Translations under genes and position numbers: made by a program | NCBI RefSeq assembly: GCF_014270065.1 | Contig: NZ_JACNME010000008.1 | Location: forward strand, 62,001 to 126,000 | DNA length: 64,000 nt | Source: Quadrisphaera sp. RL12-1S | GTDB taxonomy: Bacteria > Actinomycetota > Actinomycetes > Actinomycetales > Quadrisphaeraceae | Reading direction: 5' to 3' | The notes under the pieces: model-generated | Told to the model about the DNA's origin: nothing | Database searches by the model: none | What the model saw: only the letters and a program-made list of their open reading frames with translations | In this document: positions 1-8,425 of the stretch, piece after piece | Position numbering within the stretch: position 1 is the first letter of the stretch | How the letters are laid out: every line of letters starts with the position of its first letter

Positions 1-1352
1 AGTACGAGGCGGACCTGCTGCCGGCGGTGCTGCCGGGCTTCGCCGTGCGGGAGCCCCTGGCGCCGCTGGAGATCACCCAGCCCGCCGGGCCGGGGTTCAC
101 CGTGGTGGACGGGCTGCTGACGTGGGACCGCTGGCAGGTGCGGCTGGGCTTCACCCCGCGCGAGGGGCTCGTCCTGCACCAGCTGGACTGGGTCGACGGG
201 GACCAGTGCCGCACCGTCGGCCACCGGCTCTCGTTCGCGGAGATGGTGGTGCCCTACCGAGACCCGTCCTTCGACCACTACCGCCGCACCGCCTACGACA
301 TCGGCGAGTGGGGCCTGGGGTACATGACGACGTCGCTGGAGCTGGGCTGCGACTGCCTGGGCGAGATCCGCTACCTCGACGCCGTCCTCACCGACTCCCG
401 CGGCGAGCCGTACACCGTCACCAACGCCATCTGCCTGCACGAGGAGGACGACGGCGTGCTGTGGAAGCACGTCGACGCCAGCGGCCGCGCCGCCGTGCGC
501 CGCGCGCGCGTGATGGTGATCTCGTTCCACGCCACCGTCGCGAACTACGAGTACCTCGTCTACTGGCGCCTGCACCAGGACGGCGCGGTCAGCTGCGAGG
601 TCCGCGCCACCGGGATCATGGTCACCACCCCGCTGCCGCCGGGCGAGGCGACCCCGGCCACGGGCGTGCTCGTGGACGAGCGCACCTACGCCCCGAACCA
701 CCAGCACTTCATCGTGGCCCGGCTGGACCTCGACGTCGACGCGCGCCCCGGGGAGCTGGCCACCAACACCGTGGTGGAGGTCGACTCGGTGGCCGAGCCG
801 ATCGGCCCCGGCAACCCGTACGGGCTGGCCGTGACCACCCGGTCGACGCCGGTGCGCTCCGAGCGGGAGGCCGCCCGCTCCACGAACGCCGCCACGGCGC
901 GCACGTGGAAGGTCACCAACCCGCAGCGCCGCAACGCCCACGGAGCGCCGGTGGCGTACAAGCTCCACACGCCCTCGGCGATCCCGTCCCTCTTCGACCC
1001 CGAGGCGCCGCAGTTCCGGCGGGCCCCCGTCATCGGGAACCCGGTGTGGGTGACCCGCCACCACGACGACGAGCTGTGGCCGGCCGGGGACAACCCCACG
1101 CAGTCCGCCGAGGACACCGGCATGTCGCGCTGGATCGCCGACGACGAGCCGCTGGAGTCCACCGACGTGGTGCTGTGGCACGTCTTCGGGATCCACCACG
1201 TGCCGCGGCCGGAGGACTGGCCGGTGATGCCGTGCGACCCGGTGGGCTTCTCGATCACGCCGTCCGGCTTCTTCGACAGGAACCCCACCCTCGACGTCGC
1301 TCCGCCGCGCGGGCACGGCGCTGGTGCAGACGGGGGCCACTGCCACGCTTGA
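1..1352 (+). CDS. Copper amine oxidase (primary-amine oxidase), 3' part
   Basis: C-terminal catalytic part of a copper- and topaquinone-dependent amine oxidase, which deaminates primary amines such as tyramine or phenylethylamine to aldehyde, ammonia and H2O2. The frame is open from base 3, so the true start lies left of the window; the GTG at 27 is only the first internal candidate. Visible landmarks in family order are the catalytic-base Asp (297-299, AYDIGEWG), the Asn-Tyr-Glu whose Tyr becomes topaquinone (543-551), the copper-binding His-x-His (NHQH, 696-707) and the third His (GIHHVPRPEDWP, tandem His at 1194-1199). The last stretch, with DPVGF, GFFDRNP and LDV, is the normal family end, so the gene is intact at its 3' end. 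The motifs identify the family clearly; the natural amine cannot be told. Confidence 0.93.
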   Translation, partial: YEADLLPAVLPGFAVREPLAPLEITQPAGPGFTVVDGLLTWDRWQVRLGFTPREGLVLHQLDWVDGDQCRTVGHRLSFAEMVVPYRDPSFDHYRRTAYDIGEWGLGYMTTSLELGCDCLGEIRYLDAVLTDSRGEPYTVTNAICLHEEDDGVLWKHVDASGRAAVRRARVMVISFHATVANYEYLVYWRLHQDGAVSCEVRATGIMVTTPLPPGEATPATGVLVDERTYAPNHQHFIVARLDLDVDARPGELATNTVVEVDSVAEPIGPGNPYGLAVTTRSTPVRSEREAARSTNAATARTWKVTNPQRRNAHGAPVAYKLHTPSAIPSLFDPEAPQFRRAPVIGNPVWVTRHHDDELWPAGDNPTQSAEDTGMSRWIADDEPLESTDVVLWHVFGIHHVPRPEDWPVMPCDPVGFSITPSGFFDRNPTLDVAPPRGHGAGADGGHCHA

Positions 1353-1389
1353 GGCTCAAGGCTGCTGGGCCGTGCGCCGATGTCATCGC

Positions 1390-1593
1390 ATGGCCCAGCA
1401 GATCGTGGTGAAGAACCGCCAGCAGATGGCGGCGGAGACCGAGGACGCCCTGCGCGACGCCGCGCACGCCGGCGCCCTCGACCCGCAGGGCACCGGCGCG
1501 ACGCACTTCAGCCGCCGCACCGGCTACCACCTGCACTCCGTCGGCTTCGACTCCGAGGGGCACCCCCAGACCTGGGTCTTCACCAAGGGCTGA
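1390..1593 (+). CDS. Small hypothetical protein, 67 aa
   Basis: Function not recognised. The ATG at 1390 opens a 67-residue frame beginning MAQQIVVKNRQQMAAETEDAL and ending QTWVFTKG. Nearly every codon ends in G or C, as in the neighbouring real genes, which favours a true gene. The first half is polar and probably helical; the second has a short aromatic tail (TGYHLHSVGF). There is no signal peptide, membrane segment or Cys pair, and no convincing ribosome-binding site. It follows the amine oxidase by 37 nt on the same strand and could be co-transcribed with it. A chance reading frame is the alternative. Confidence 0.5.
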   Translation: MAQQIVVKNRQQMAAETEDALRDAAHAGALDPQGTGATHFSRRTGYHLHSVGFDSEGHPQTWVFTKG

Positions 1594-1626
1594 GGCCGAG
1601 CGCCGCTCCGCCACCCCACCGGCGCG

Positions 1627-1902
1627 TCAGACGGGTTCGATCTGCTCGGCGTCGAGCCAGGTGCAGACCAGGTCCCCACCGCCGGTGGTCCACACGACGC
1701 GGGCCATCCAGCCCGCGCCCTCGCGACGCCACTCGAGCACCAGACCCGGGTGGTCGGCGCCGGTGGCGTGCACCCAGCAGTGCACGCGGCGCTGCGGCCG
1801 GCGCTGGGCGAGGGCCTCCTCAGCGGCCATGCGGGTGCTCTCGTTGGCCGCGACGAGCCACGCGGGCAGCCCGGTGCTCGCCCGGTTGCTGCCCCCTGCC
1901 AC
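1627..1902 (-). CDS. Hypothetical protein, 91 aa
   Basis: Function not recognised. The protein has a small beta-rich domain (RRVHCWVHATGADHPGLVL, then WMARVVWTTGGGDLVCTWL) and ends in DAEQIEPV. The run of Trp residues and alternating hydrophobics suggests a compact beta fold. There is no signal peptide or membrane span. The GTG start is preceded at 6 nt by CATCCT, a weak match to the TAnnnT -10 boxes seen before leaderless genes in this window. It is convergent with the small gene on its left. Codon bias fits a real gene. Confidence 0.5.
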   Translation of the reverse strand: MAGGSNRASTGLPAWLVAANESTRMAAEEALAQRRPQRRVHCWVHATGADHPGLVLEWRREGAGWMARVVWTTGGGDLVCTWLDAEQIEPV

Positions 1903-2022
1903 GGCACCAGGATGGCACCCCGGACCGCTCTCGTGCGAACGGGTGTTCGACCTCGGGACCGCCCTGACGCTGGGTGACGCGATGCCGGGAGATCAGCAGG
2001 GGCCAGTAGGAGCCAGCAGGGA

Positions 2023-2421
2023 TCAGCTGGCGTCGGCGACGCTGTGCGACGACGCGGCGCCCGCCGCAGCGTCCTGGACCTGCTGGCGCGGGGACCGGCG
2101 ACGGCGCCAGCGGTCCAACCCCTCGGCGTGCGCCGCCACCGGCGCGAGGTCGGGCGCGAGGTCGGGCGCCGCGGCCAGCGGCGCAGCCGGGCGGGGCGCC
2201 GGCACCGCTCGCGCGCACGGCAGGGTGACCTCGGGGTGCGCGGGGACGTCGTGGACGACGCCCGGCACGAGGCGCGTCCAGCCCACCCCGGTCCAGACGT
2301 GGGAGGCCTGCGCCGACCAGCCGTTGCGGCTGATGGTGACCCGCTCGCAGTCGGGGACCGCGGGGTCGAGGTAGAGGTCACCGGGGAGGGGACCGGGCGT
2401 GGGGCGCGGCGCTGCGATCAC
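2023..2421 (-). CDS. Hypothetical protein, 132 aa
   Basis: Function not recognised. The frame is open further upstream, but the GTG at 2421 is chosen because a TAGCGT -10 box ends exactly 7 nt before it, the spacing of leaderless genes here. The N-terminal 65 residues look folded (PGDLYLDPAVPDCERVTISRNGW, then HVWTGVGWTRLVPG). The rest is low-complexity Ala/Pro (AAPDLAPDLAPVAAHAEG) with a basic patch (RWRRRRS). No signal peptide or membrane helix is seen. It lies 3' of dnaG on the same strand with its own promoter. The N-terminal half could be a small beta domain; I give no function. Confidence 0.5.
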   Translation of the reverse strand: MIAAPRPTPGPLPGDLYLDPAVPDCERVTISRNGWSAQASHVWTGVGWTRLVPGVVHDVPAHPEVTLPCARAVPAPRPAAPLAAAPDLAPDLAPVAAHAEGLDRWRRRRSPRQQVQDAAAGAASSHSVADAS

Positions 2422-2428
2422 CTCGGGA

Positions 2429-2434
2429 ACGCTA
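2429..2434 (-). promoter_or_regulatory. -10 box of a leaderless gene
   Basis: TAGCGT on the minus strand, 7 nt before the GTG at 2421. It is the main support for that start. The surrounding gap (2422-2584) is AT-richer than the genes beside it; nothing else is recognised there. Confidence 0.5.
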
Positions 2435-2584
2435 CGTCGCGTCCCGCACCGAACCCGGTAACGACACGCAGCGCCACCGATTGTGAGCAAAGCGTGATGT
2501 CCGCGCGAGATCATCCAACCACACGGTGTGACAGAGCAACGACTGGGGGTCACCTCCCGGGCGCGTCCTCCCCTGGCGACCGGG

Positions 2585-4492
2585 TCAGGCGCCGCCCTCG
2601 GACGCCTCGGCACGCATCCGCTGCCGCTCGGAGGCCAGCGCGAACAGCTGCGCGTACGCCTCGCCGGCGGCCTCGTGCTCGCCCGCGGACTCCAGCCGCT
2701 GCGCCCGGCCCTTGAGGTCGGCCTCGCGGCGCGCCAGCTCGCGCAGGCGCACCCCACCCAGCAGACCCGCCGCCAGGCGCGCCAGGCCCTCCTCGGAGTC
2801 GACCGGGAGCGGGACCACCGCCAGCGCCCCGAGCAGCGGCCGCACCTGGTCCGCGGTGCCGTCGGCGCAGGCGTGCATGACGTGCTCGACCCAGGAGACG
2901 CCCGCCGCGCGCCCCGCGACCACCCCGCCCGCCGTGCGGACGGCCTCGTGGACGGCGCGCGACGGCGCGAGCACGAAGGCGTCCTCCGGCAGCGCGTCGA
3001 AGGCGTCCGGCACGGACGACGGCGCCTGCACCACCAGCGCCAGCAGCTGCCGCTCGGCGTCCGCGACGGCGTCGCGCTCCCCCGGCCGGCCGCCGCCGCG
3101 CTGCCCGCCACCGCGGCCCTGCTGGCCGACCCCCTGCCCCGGGCGGCCGGAGGCGCCCCGCGCCACGCGCGGCACCTCGCTGCCCACGGCCCGCTGCACC
3201 GCCCCCAGGTCCATGCCGAGCATCCGGGCCAGCTGGCGGGTGTGCTCCTCGCGCAGCTGCCGGTCCTTGATGCCGGCCACCACCGGGGCGGCCGCCGCGA
3301 GCGCCTTGACGCGCCCCTCGGCGGTCTCCAGGTCCCACCCGGTGAGCACCTGGCGGACGGCGAACTCGAACATCGGGCGCTTCGCCTCGACCAGGGCCAC
3401 CACGGCCTCGTCGCCGTCGGCCATCCGCAGGTCGCACGGGTCCATGCCGCGCGGCTCCACCGCCACGTAGGTGGCGGCCACGAACTCCTGGTCGTGCTCG
3501 AAGGCCTTCAGCGCCGCCTTCTGGCCGGCGGCGTCGCCGTCGAAGGTGAAGACCACCTGGCCGGCGCCGTCGTCGTCGCCCAGCATCCTGCGGACGATGC
3601 CCACGTGGTCGGAGCCGAACGCCGTGCCGCACGTGGCCACCGCCGTCGGCACCCCGGCGAGGTGGCAGGCCATGACGTCGGTGTACCCCTCCACCACCAC
3701 CACCTGCTTGCGCCGACCGATCTCCTTCTTGGCGAGGTCGAGGCCGTAGAGCACGTGGGACTTGCGGTACAGCGGCGTCTCGGGGGTGTTGAGGTACTTC
3801 GGGCCGGAGTCGTCCTCGGTGAGGCGCCGGGCGCCGAAGCCGATGGTGGCGCCGGTGACGTCGCGGATGGGCCACACCAGCCGGCCGCGGAACCTGTCGT
3901 ACGGGCCGCGCTGGCCCTGCGCCGCCAGACCGCCGGTGACGAGCTCGTCGGTGGTGAAGCCCCTCCCCCGCAGGTGGTCGGTGAGGGCGCCCCACCCGGT
4001 GGGGGCGTAGCCGACGCCGAACTGCTCCGCGGCGGCCCGGTCGAAGCCCCGGTCCTTGAGGAACTGCCGGCCCACCTGCGCCTCGGGCGAGAAGAGCCGC
4101 TCGGCGTAGTACTCCGCCGCGACCCGGTGGGCGTCCAGGAGGCGCTGGCGCTTGCCGACGTCCTGGGCGGGGCGGGCACCCCCGCCGTCCTCGTAGCGCA
4201 GGGTGACCCCGGCGCGTCCGGCCATCGTCTCGACGGCCTCGACGAACGTGACGCCGGTGGTCTTGACGAGGAAGTCGAAGACGTCGCCGCTCTCGCCGCA
4301 CCCGAAGCACCGGTAGCGCCCCGTCGAGGTGCGGACCGTGAAGGACGGCGTGCGCTCGTCGTGGAAGGGGCACAGGCCCTTGAGGGAGCCGACGCCGGCG
4401 GACTTGAGCACGACCTGCTCGCCGACCACCTCGTCGATCCGCACCCGCTCGCGGACGGCGTCGACGTCCTCGCGCCGGATCTTCCCCGCCAC
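2585..4492 (-). CDS. dnaG: DNA primase DnaG
   Basis: Makes the RNA primers that start Okazaki fragments, acting with the replicative helicase. The N-terminal CHC2 zinc finger is complete (C41-P-F-H44 and C62-F-G-C65). The Toprim catalytic core follows, with the acidic EGYTD motif (E268) and DGDAAG (318-323). The C-terminal third is variable, with a Gly/Arg-rich linker (about 415-450) before the helicase-binding domain. At 635 aa the length is normal for actinobacteria. The GTG start has no ribosome-binding site; TAGACT ends 6 nt upstream, so a leaderless mRNA is likely. It diverges from cls across 96 bp. Confidence 0.97.
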   Translation of the reverse strand: MAGKIRREDVDAVRERVRIDEVVGEQVVLKSAGVGSLKGLCPFHDERTPSFTVRTSTGRYRCFGCGESGDVFDFLVKTTGVTFVEAVETMAGRAGVTLRYEDGGGARPAQDVGKRQRLLDAHRVAAEYYAERLFSPEAQVGRQFLKDRGFDRAAAEQFGVGYAPTGWGALTDHLRGRGFTTDELVTGGLAAQGQRGPYDRFRGRLVWPIRDVTGATIGFGARRLTEDDSGPKYLNTPETPLYRKSHVLYGLDLAKKEIGRRKQVVVVEGYTDVMACHLAGVPTAVATCGTAFGSDHVGIVRRMLGDDDGAGQVVFTFDGDAAGQKAALKAFEHDQEFVAATYVAVEPRGMDPCDLRMADGDEAVVALVEAKRPMFEFAVRQVLTGWDLETAEGRVKALAAAAPVVAGIKDRQLREEHTRQLARMLGMDLGAVQRAVGSEVPRVARGASGRPGQGVGQQGRGGGQRGGGRPGERDAVADAERQLLALVVQAPSSVPDAFDALPEDAFVLAPSRAVHEAVRTAGGVVAGRAAGVSWVEHVMHACADGTADQVRPLLGALAVVPLPVDSEEGLARLAAGLLGGVRLRELARREADLKGRAQRLESAGEHEAAGEAYAQLFALASERQRMRAEASEGGA

Positions 4493-4498
4493 CCCAGG

Positions 4499-4504
4499 AG
4501 TCTA
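4499..4504 (-). promoter_or_regulatory. -10 box of dnaG (leaderless)
   Basis: TAGACT on the minus strand ends 6 nt before the dnaG GTG, so transcription would begin at or next to the start codon. The bases between (CCTGGG) contain no Shine-Dalgarno sequence. Confidence 0.55.
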
Positions 4505-4576
4505 GGTGGCTCTCCTGCCGCCGCCGGTCGGGCGACGGCGGCCTGTGCACAGCGGTCGGGCGGGCCGTCCGAGACC

Positions 4577-4582
4577 TACGCT
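4577..4582 (+). promoter_or_regulatory. -10 box of cls (leaderless)
   Basis: TACGCT, 6 nt before the GTG at 4589. It faces the dnaG -10 box, so the two divergent promoters share the 96-bp gap. Confidence 0.5.
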
Positions 4583-4588
4583 CGGCGG

Positions 4589-6133
4589 GTGACGGACCTG
4601 CTGGGCTGGCTGGGCGACCTGCCCTCGGTGGTCCCCACCCTGCCGGTGTGGTTCAGCGTGGCCCTCATCGCCGTGGACGCCGTCATCCGCGTGGTCGCCG
4701 TCGCCGTCGTCCCCACCAACCGCCGTCCGTCCTCGGCGATGGCGTGGCTGCTGGCCATCTTCTTCCTGCCCTACCTGGGCATCGCCGCGTTCTGGCTCAT
4801 CGGCTCCCCCAAGCTGCCGCGGGTGCGGCGCCAGAAGCAGCGCACCATCAACAAGATGATCATGGCGCGCACCGAGGGCATGGACCTCATGCGCGAGGAC
4901 GACCCGTGGCCGCCGTGGCTGGCCTCGCTGGTCCGCCTCAACCGCCACGCCGGGGCGATGCCGCTGGTCACCCGCAACGCCGCGGAGATCTCCACCGACT
5001 ACGACAAGGTGCTGCTGCAGCTGGCCGAGGAGGTCGACACCGCGCAGCGCTTCGTGCACGTGGAGTTCTACATCCTCAACCTCGACGCCGCGACGCAGCC
5101 GCTCTTCGACGCCCTGGCCCGCGCGGTGGACCGCGGCGTCACGGTGCGCGTCCTGCTGGACCACGTCGCCTCGCTGCGCACCCCCGGCTACCGCCGCACG
5201 CTGCGCGCCCTGGACGACCTCGGCGCCCAGTGGCACGAGATGCTCCCCGTGCAGCCCCTGCGCGGGAGGTTCCAGCGGCCCGACCTGCGCAACCACCGCA
5301 AGATCCTCGTGGTGGACGGGCTGGTGGCGTTCACCGGAAGCCAGAACGCCGTGGACCGCGGGTACCACAAGAAGCGCTACGGCCGGCGGAACCTGGCCTG
5401 GCAGGACGTCATGGTGCGCTTCGAGGGGCCCGTGGTCGCCGAGATCAACGCCCTGTTCATCACCGACTGGTACTCCGAGACCGACGAGCTGCTCGAGGCC
5501 GAGGCGGAGGCCGCGATCCCCGCGCCGCTGGAGGGCGGGACCGCCGACGCCGCACCGGTGGTGGCCGCCGGGCGTCCGGGCCTGCTCGACTGCCAGGTGG
5601 TGCCGTCGGGTCCCGGCTTCGACGGCGAGAACAACCTCAAGCTCTTCAACGCGCTCATGTACTACGCCCAGGAGCGCGTCATCATCACCAGCCCGTACTT
5701 CGTCCCCGACGACTCGCTGCTCTACGCGGTGACCACCGCCGCCGAGCGCGGCCTGCGGGTGGAGCTGTTCGTCTCCGAGGTGGGCGACCAGTGGCTGGTC
5801 TTCCACGCGCAGCGCTCCTACTACGAGGCGCTGCTGCGGGCCGGGGTGCGGATCTTCCTCTACCCGGCGCCGTACATCCTCCACGCCAAGCACGTCTCGA
5901 TCGACGACGACGTCGCGGTGGTCGGCTCCTCCAACATGGACATCCGGTCCTTCAGCCTCAACCTCGAGATCTCCGTCATGGTGCGCGGCCGCTCCTTCGT
6001 GGACGACCTGCGCCAGGTCGAGGACTCCTACCGCGCCGTCAGCCGGGAGCTGCTGCTGAGCGACTGGCTGCAGCGGCCCTGGCGCAGCAAGCTCTTCGAC
6101 AACGTCTGCCGCCTGACATCGGCCCTGCAGTAG
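4589..6133 (+). CDS. cls: Cardiolipin synthase, phospholipase D family
   Basis: Membrane enzyme that condenses two phosphatidylglycerols (or PG with another phospholipid) into cardiolipin. Two N-terminal membrane helices (about 17-42 and 48-72) precede two phospholipase D domains, each with an HKD motif: HRKILVVD (H236, K238, D243) and HAKHVSID (H432, K434, D439). At 514 aa it has the usual bacterial Cls length. An acidic/Ala-rich insert (about 300-330) separates the halves. The GTG start is set by the -10 box 6 nt upstream. The frame stays open far upstream across dnaG on the other strand; that extension is not real. It is convergent with the LacI gene, with 9 nt between the stops. Confidence 0.94.
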   Translation: MTDLLGWLGDLPSVVPTLPVWFSVALIAVDAVIRVVAVAVVPTNRRPSSAMAWLLAIFFLPYLGIAAFWLIGSPKLPRVRRQKQRTINKMIMARTEGMDLMREDDPWPPWLASLVRLNRHAGAMPLVTRNAAEISTDYDKVLLQLAEEVDTAQRFVHVEFYILNLDAATQPLFDALARAVDRGVTVRVLLDHVASLRTPGYRRTLRALDDLGAQWHEMLPVQPLRGRFQRPDLRNHRKILVVDGLVAFTGSQNAVDRGYHKKRYGRRNLAWQDVMVRFEGPVVAEINALFITDWYSETDELLEAEAEAAIPAPLEGGTADAAPVVAAGRPGLLDCQVVPSGPGFDGENNLKLFNALMYYAQERVIITSPYFVPDDSLLYAVTTAAERGLRVELFVSEVGDQWLVFHAQRSYYEALLRAGVRIFLYPAPYILHAKHVSIDDDVAVVGSSNMDIRSFSLNLEISVMVRGRSFVDDLRQVEDSYRAVSRELLLSDWLQRPWRSKLFDNVCRLTSALQ

Positions 6134-6142
6134 CCGTCGCGC

Positions 6143-7153
6143 TCACGGACCGGAGCGGGGCGGACGGGTCGAGGCTCGCGGGATCAGGGTCGGGGCACTG
6201 AGCGACGTCCTCCCCGCCTGCGCGCCCCCCTCCTGCAGCAGGAGGTCGAGCGCCTTGGACGCGATGCTCTCGAACGGCACCCGCACGGAGGTGAGCGGCA
6301 CGGGCATGCGGCTGACGATGGGGATGTCGTTGTAGCCCACCACGGACACGTCCCGGCCCACCTCCAGGCCGAGGCGGGTGGCGGCCGAGACGGCACCGAC
6401 CGCGAGGTTGTCGTTGACCGTGAACAAGGCGGTGGGACGTGCCTCCGACTGCAGCAGCCGCGCCCCGTGCTCCTCGCCGGACTCCACCCCGAAGGACGTC
6501 GGGACGACGAGCGCGGGGTCCACGGGCAGGCCCGCCTCGCGCAACGCGCGCTCGTAACCGCGACGCCTCCCCAGCGCCGTGGAGGCGAAGTCCGGACCGG
6601 CGAGGAGCCCGATCAGGCGGTGGCCGAGGTCGAGCAGGTGGCGCGTGGCCAGGTAGCCGCCCAGCTCGTCGTCACCGAGGGAGGCCGGGCTCGCGCCGTC
6701 GGTCCGCAGTGCGAGCACGTGCGGGACCCCCCGCTCGCGCAGGTCACGGGGCAGCTGGTCGTCGACGCGAGCGGTGGCGAGGACCAGGCCGTCGACCTGG
6801 CGTGCGAGTAGGGCCTCGGTCGCGGTCCGCTCCAGGTCGGGATCGTCGCCGGCGACGGAGACGACGGCGAAGAGGCCGCGCCGGGACGCCTCGGCGTAGA
6901 CGGCTTCGAAGAGGACGGCCATGACGGTGTCCGTGAGCCGGGGCACGAGCAGGCCGACGGTGCCGGTGGCGGCGCGGCGCAGGCTGGAGGCGGCGAGGTT
7001 GCGCCGGTAGCCGAGCTCCTCGGCCACGCGGCGCACCCGGGCGGCGGCCTCGCTGCGCGTGGGGGGCAGACGCTCGTCGAGGACGCGCGACACCATCGAC
7101 ACGCTCACCCCCGCGCGCTCGGCGATGTCCCGCAGCGTCACGGCTGCCGCCAC
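6143..7153 (-). CDS. LacI-family transcriptional repressor
   Basis: Sugar-responsive repressor. An N-terminal helix-turn-helix (TLRDIAERAGVSVSMVSRVL) with hinge helix (NLAASSLRRAATG) is followed by a periplasmic-binding-like effector domain (VGLLVPRLTDTVMAVLFEAV, then VVGYNDIPIVSRMPVPLTSVR). The GTG at 7153 is preferred because GGAGGGG lies 8 nt before it; a GTG at 7159 abuts that site and is too close. It diverges from the lyase/transporter pair, whose promoter holds an inverted repeat that it probably binds. The inducer is unknown; the neighbouring lyase suggests a sugar acid or a related keto-acid precursor. Confidence 0.93.
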   Translation of the reverse strand: MAAAVTLRDIAERAGVSVSMVSRVLDERLPPTRSEAAARVRRVAEELGYRRNLAASSLRRAATGTVGLLVPRLTDTVMAVLFEAVYAEASRRGLFAVVSVAGDDPDLERTATEALLARQVDGLVLATARVDDQLPRDLRERGVPHVLALRTDGASPASLGDDELGGYLATRHLLDLGHRLIGLLAGPDFASTALGRRRGYERALREAGLPVDPALVVPTSFGVESGEEHGARLLQSEARPTALFTVNDNLAVGAVSAATRLGLEVGRDVSVVGYNDIPIVSRMPVPLTSVRVPFESIASKALDLLLQEGGAQAGRTSLSAPTLIPRASTRPPRSGP

Positions 7154-7228
7154 GGCCACCCCCTCCTGCGCCAGGCCGTCCCACAGCGGCCGCCGACCAG
7201 AGCCAGCAGGTCGACCCTAGCCGACCCC

Positions 7229-7284
7229 TTGACACGCGACGGCCTCCGGGAGAAGTGTATGCAAACGTTCCACTGAACGATGCA
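7229..7284 (+). promoter_or_regulatory. Promoter and probable LacI-type operator of the lyase/transporter unit
   Basis: A -35 hexamer TTGACA (7229-7234) is followed about 20 nt later by GTGTAT (7255-7260) as a poor -10. An imperfect inverted repeat overlaps and follows it: TGCAAACGTTC (7260-7270), a 4-nt spacer, then GAACGATGCA (7275-7284). It contains AACGTT, the CG-centred core usual for LacI-family operators. A repressor bound here would block the initiation site, which fits the divergent repressor gene. Confidence 0.6.
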
Positions 7285-7330
7285 ACACAGTGGCCCGACA
7301 GCCAGCTCGACGATGAGGAAGGCACCTGAC

Positions 7331-8284
7331 ATGACCCTCCAGCCTCTCAACCTCCGCGGCCTGACCCCCGCCCCCGTCACGCCCTTCACCCGCGAGGGCG
7401 CGGTCGACCACGACGCCATCGCCCGCCTCGGCCGCTTCTACTCCAGCGTCGAGGGCATCACCGGCCTGGTGGTCCTGGGCCACGCCGGGGAGGGCACCTT
7501 CCTCACCCAGTCCGAGCAGGCTGACGTCATCACCTCCTTCGCCGAGGCAGCACCGAGCATCCCGATCATCGCCGGCATCACCGGTGAGGGCACCGCCGTG
7601 GCGGCGCAGGAGGCCCAGCGCGCCGTGGCCGCGGGCGCCGCTGCTGGCCTGGTGTACCCCTCCCACGGCTGGCTGCGCTTCGGCTTCCAGCCCGGCGCCG
7701 CCCAGGACCGCTACCGCGCGATCCACGAGGAGAGCGGTCTGCCGCTGATCCTCTTCCAGTACCCGGACGCCACCAAGGCCAGCTACGACCTGGCGACCCA
7801 GCTGGACATCGCCGCCCAGCCCGGCGTCTTCGCCACCAAGAACGGCGTGCGCAACATGAAGCGCTGGGACACCGAGATCCCCGTCCTGCGCCGCGAGCAC
7901 CCTGACCTGCAGGTGCTCTCCTGCCACGACGAGTACCTCCTGCACACGATCTTCGACGTCGACGGCCTGCTCGTCGGCTACGGGGGCATCGCCCCGGAGC
8001 TGCTCGTGGACTTCATCGCCGCGGGGAAGGCCAAGGACTACCCCGCCGCCCGCGCCCTGCACGACCGCCTGCTCCCGGTGACCAAGGCCGTGTACCACCG
8101 CGGCTCGCACATGGAGGGGACCGTGGCGCTGAAGTGGGCCCTCGTGGCGCGCGGCCTGCTCGACCACGCCACCGTCCGCTCCCCGCTGATGCCCCTGCCG
8201 GAAGGCGCCGAGGCCGAGATCGCCGCCGCCGTCGCCGCGGCCGACATGCCGGAGGTCCGCCTAGGCGACCTCGTCTCCGCCTGA
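7331..8284 (+). CDS. Dihydrodipicolinate synthase / N-acetylneuraminate lyase family protein
   Basis: Class I aldolase-fold lyase or dehydratase, 317 aa. The Schiff-base Lys is K170 (VFATKNG) and the proton-relay Tyr is Y144 (LFQYPD). In true DapA the 2-keto-acid carboxylate loop reads GTTGE; here it is GHAGE (50-54), so lysine biosynthesis is unlikely and another 2-keto acid is the probable substrate. The ATG has GAGGAAGG a short distance upstream. A LacI repressor sits upstream and an Nramp-fold transporter downstream, which points to an inducible uptake-and-breakdown unit. Candidate reactions are keto-deoxy sugar acid dehydration or aldol cleavage; the sequence does not decide. Confidence 0.85.
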   Translation: MTLQPLNLRGLTPAPVTPFTREGAVDHDAIARLGRFYSSVEGITGLVVLGHAGEGTFLTQSEQADVITSFAEAAPSIPIIAGITGEGTAVAAQEAQRAVAAGAAAGLVYPSHGWLRFGFQPGAAQDRYRAIHEESGLPLILFQYPDATKASYDLATQLDIAAQPGVFATKNGVRNMKRWDTEIPVLRREHPDLQVLSCHDEYLLHTIFDVDGLLVGYGGIAPELLVDFIAAGKAKDYPAARALHDRLLPVTKAVYHRGSHMEGTVALKWALVARGLLDHATVRSPLMPLPEGAEAEIAAAVAAADMPEVRLGDLVSA

Positions 8285-8288
8285 GACC

Positions 8289-8328
8289 CTCCCGGTGGGG
8301 GGCAGCGCTCGCCGCCCCCCACCGGGAG
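8289..8328 (+). terminator. Strong hairpin between lyase and transporter genes
   Basis: A perfect 15-bp stem (8289-8303 with 8314-8328) and a 10-nt loop start 5 nt after the lyase stop codon. No T-run follows. Within an apparent two-gene operon it could be a partial terminator or a 3' RNA stabiliser that lowers transporter expression relative to the lyase. Confidence 0.6.
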
Positions 8329-8425
8329 CACCACCGCACCACCGCAGCTCAGCACTCAGCACGACAGCAGCACCGGCGCCGATGGGCGCCACCTCAGCAA
8401 CGACGCCGAGAAAGGGCTTCCGCCC

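Noticed and set aside
2528-4588. A plus-strand frame that extends the cardiolipin synthase upstream to more than 1200 residues
   Set aside because: It runs opposite dnaG with Arg/Gly/Ala low-complexity composition. The Cls family starts near 4589, where a promoter box fits.
7331-8284. Annotation as DapA of lysine biosynthesis
   Set aside because: GTTGE is replaced by GHAGE and the context is an inducible catabolic unit.
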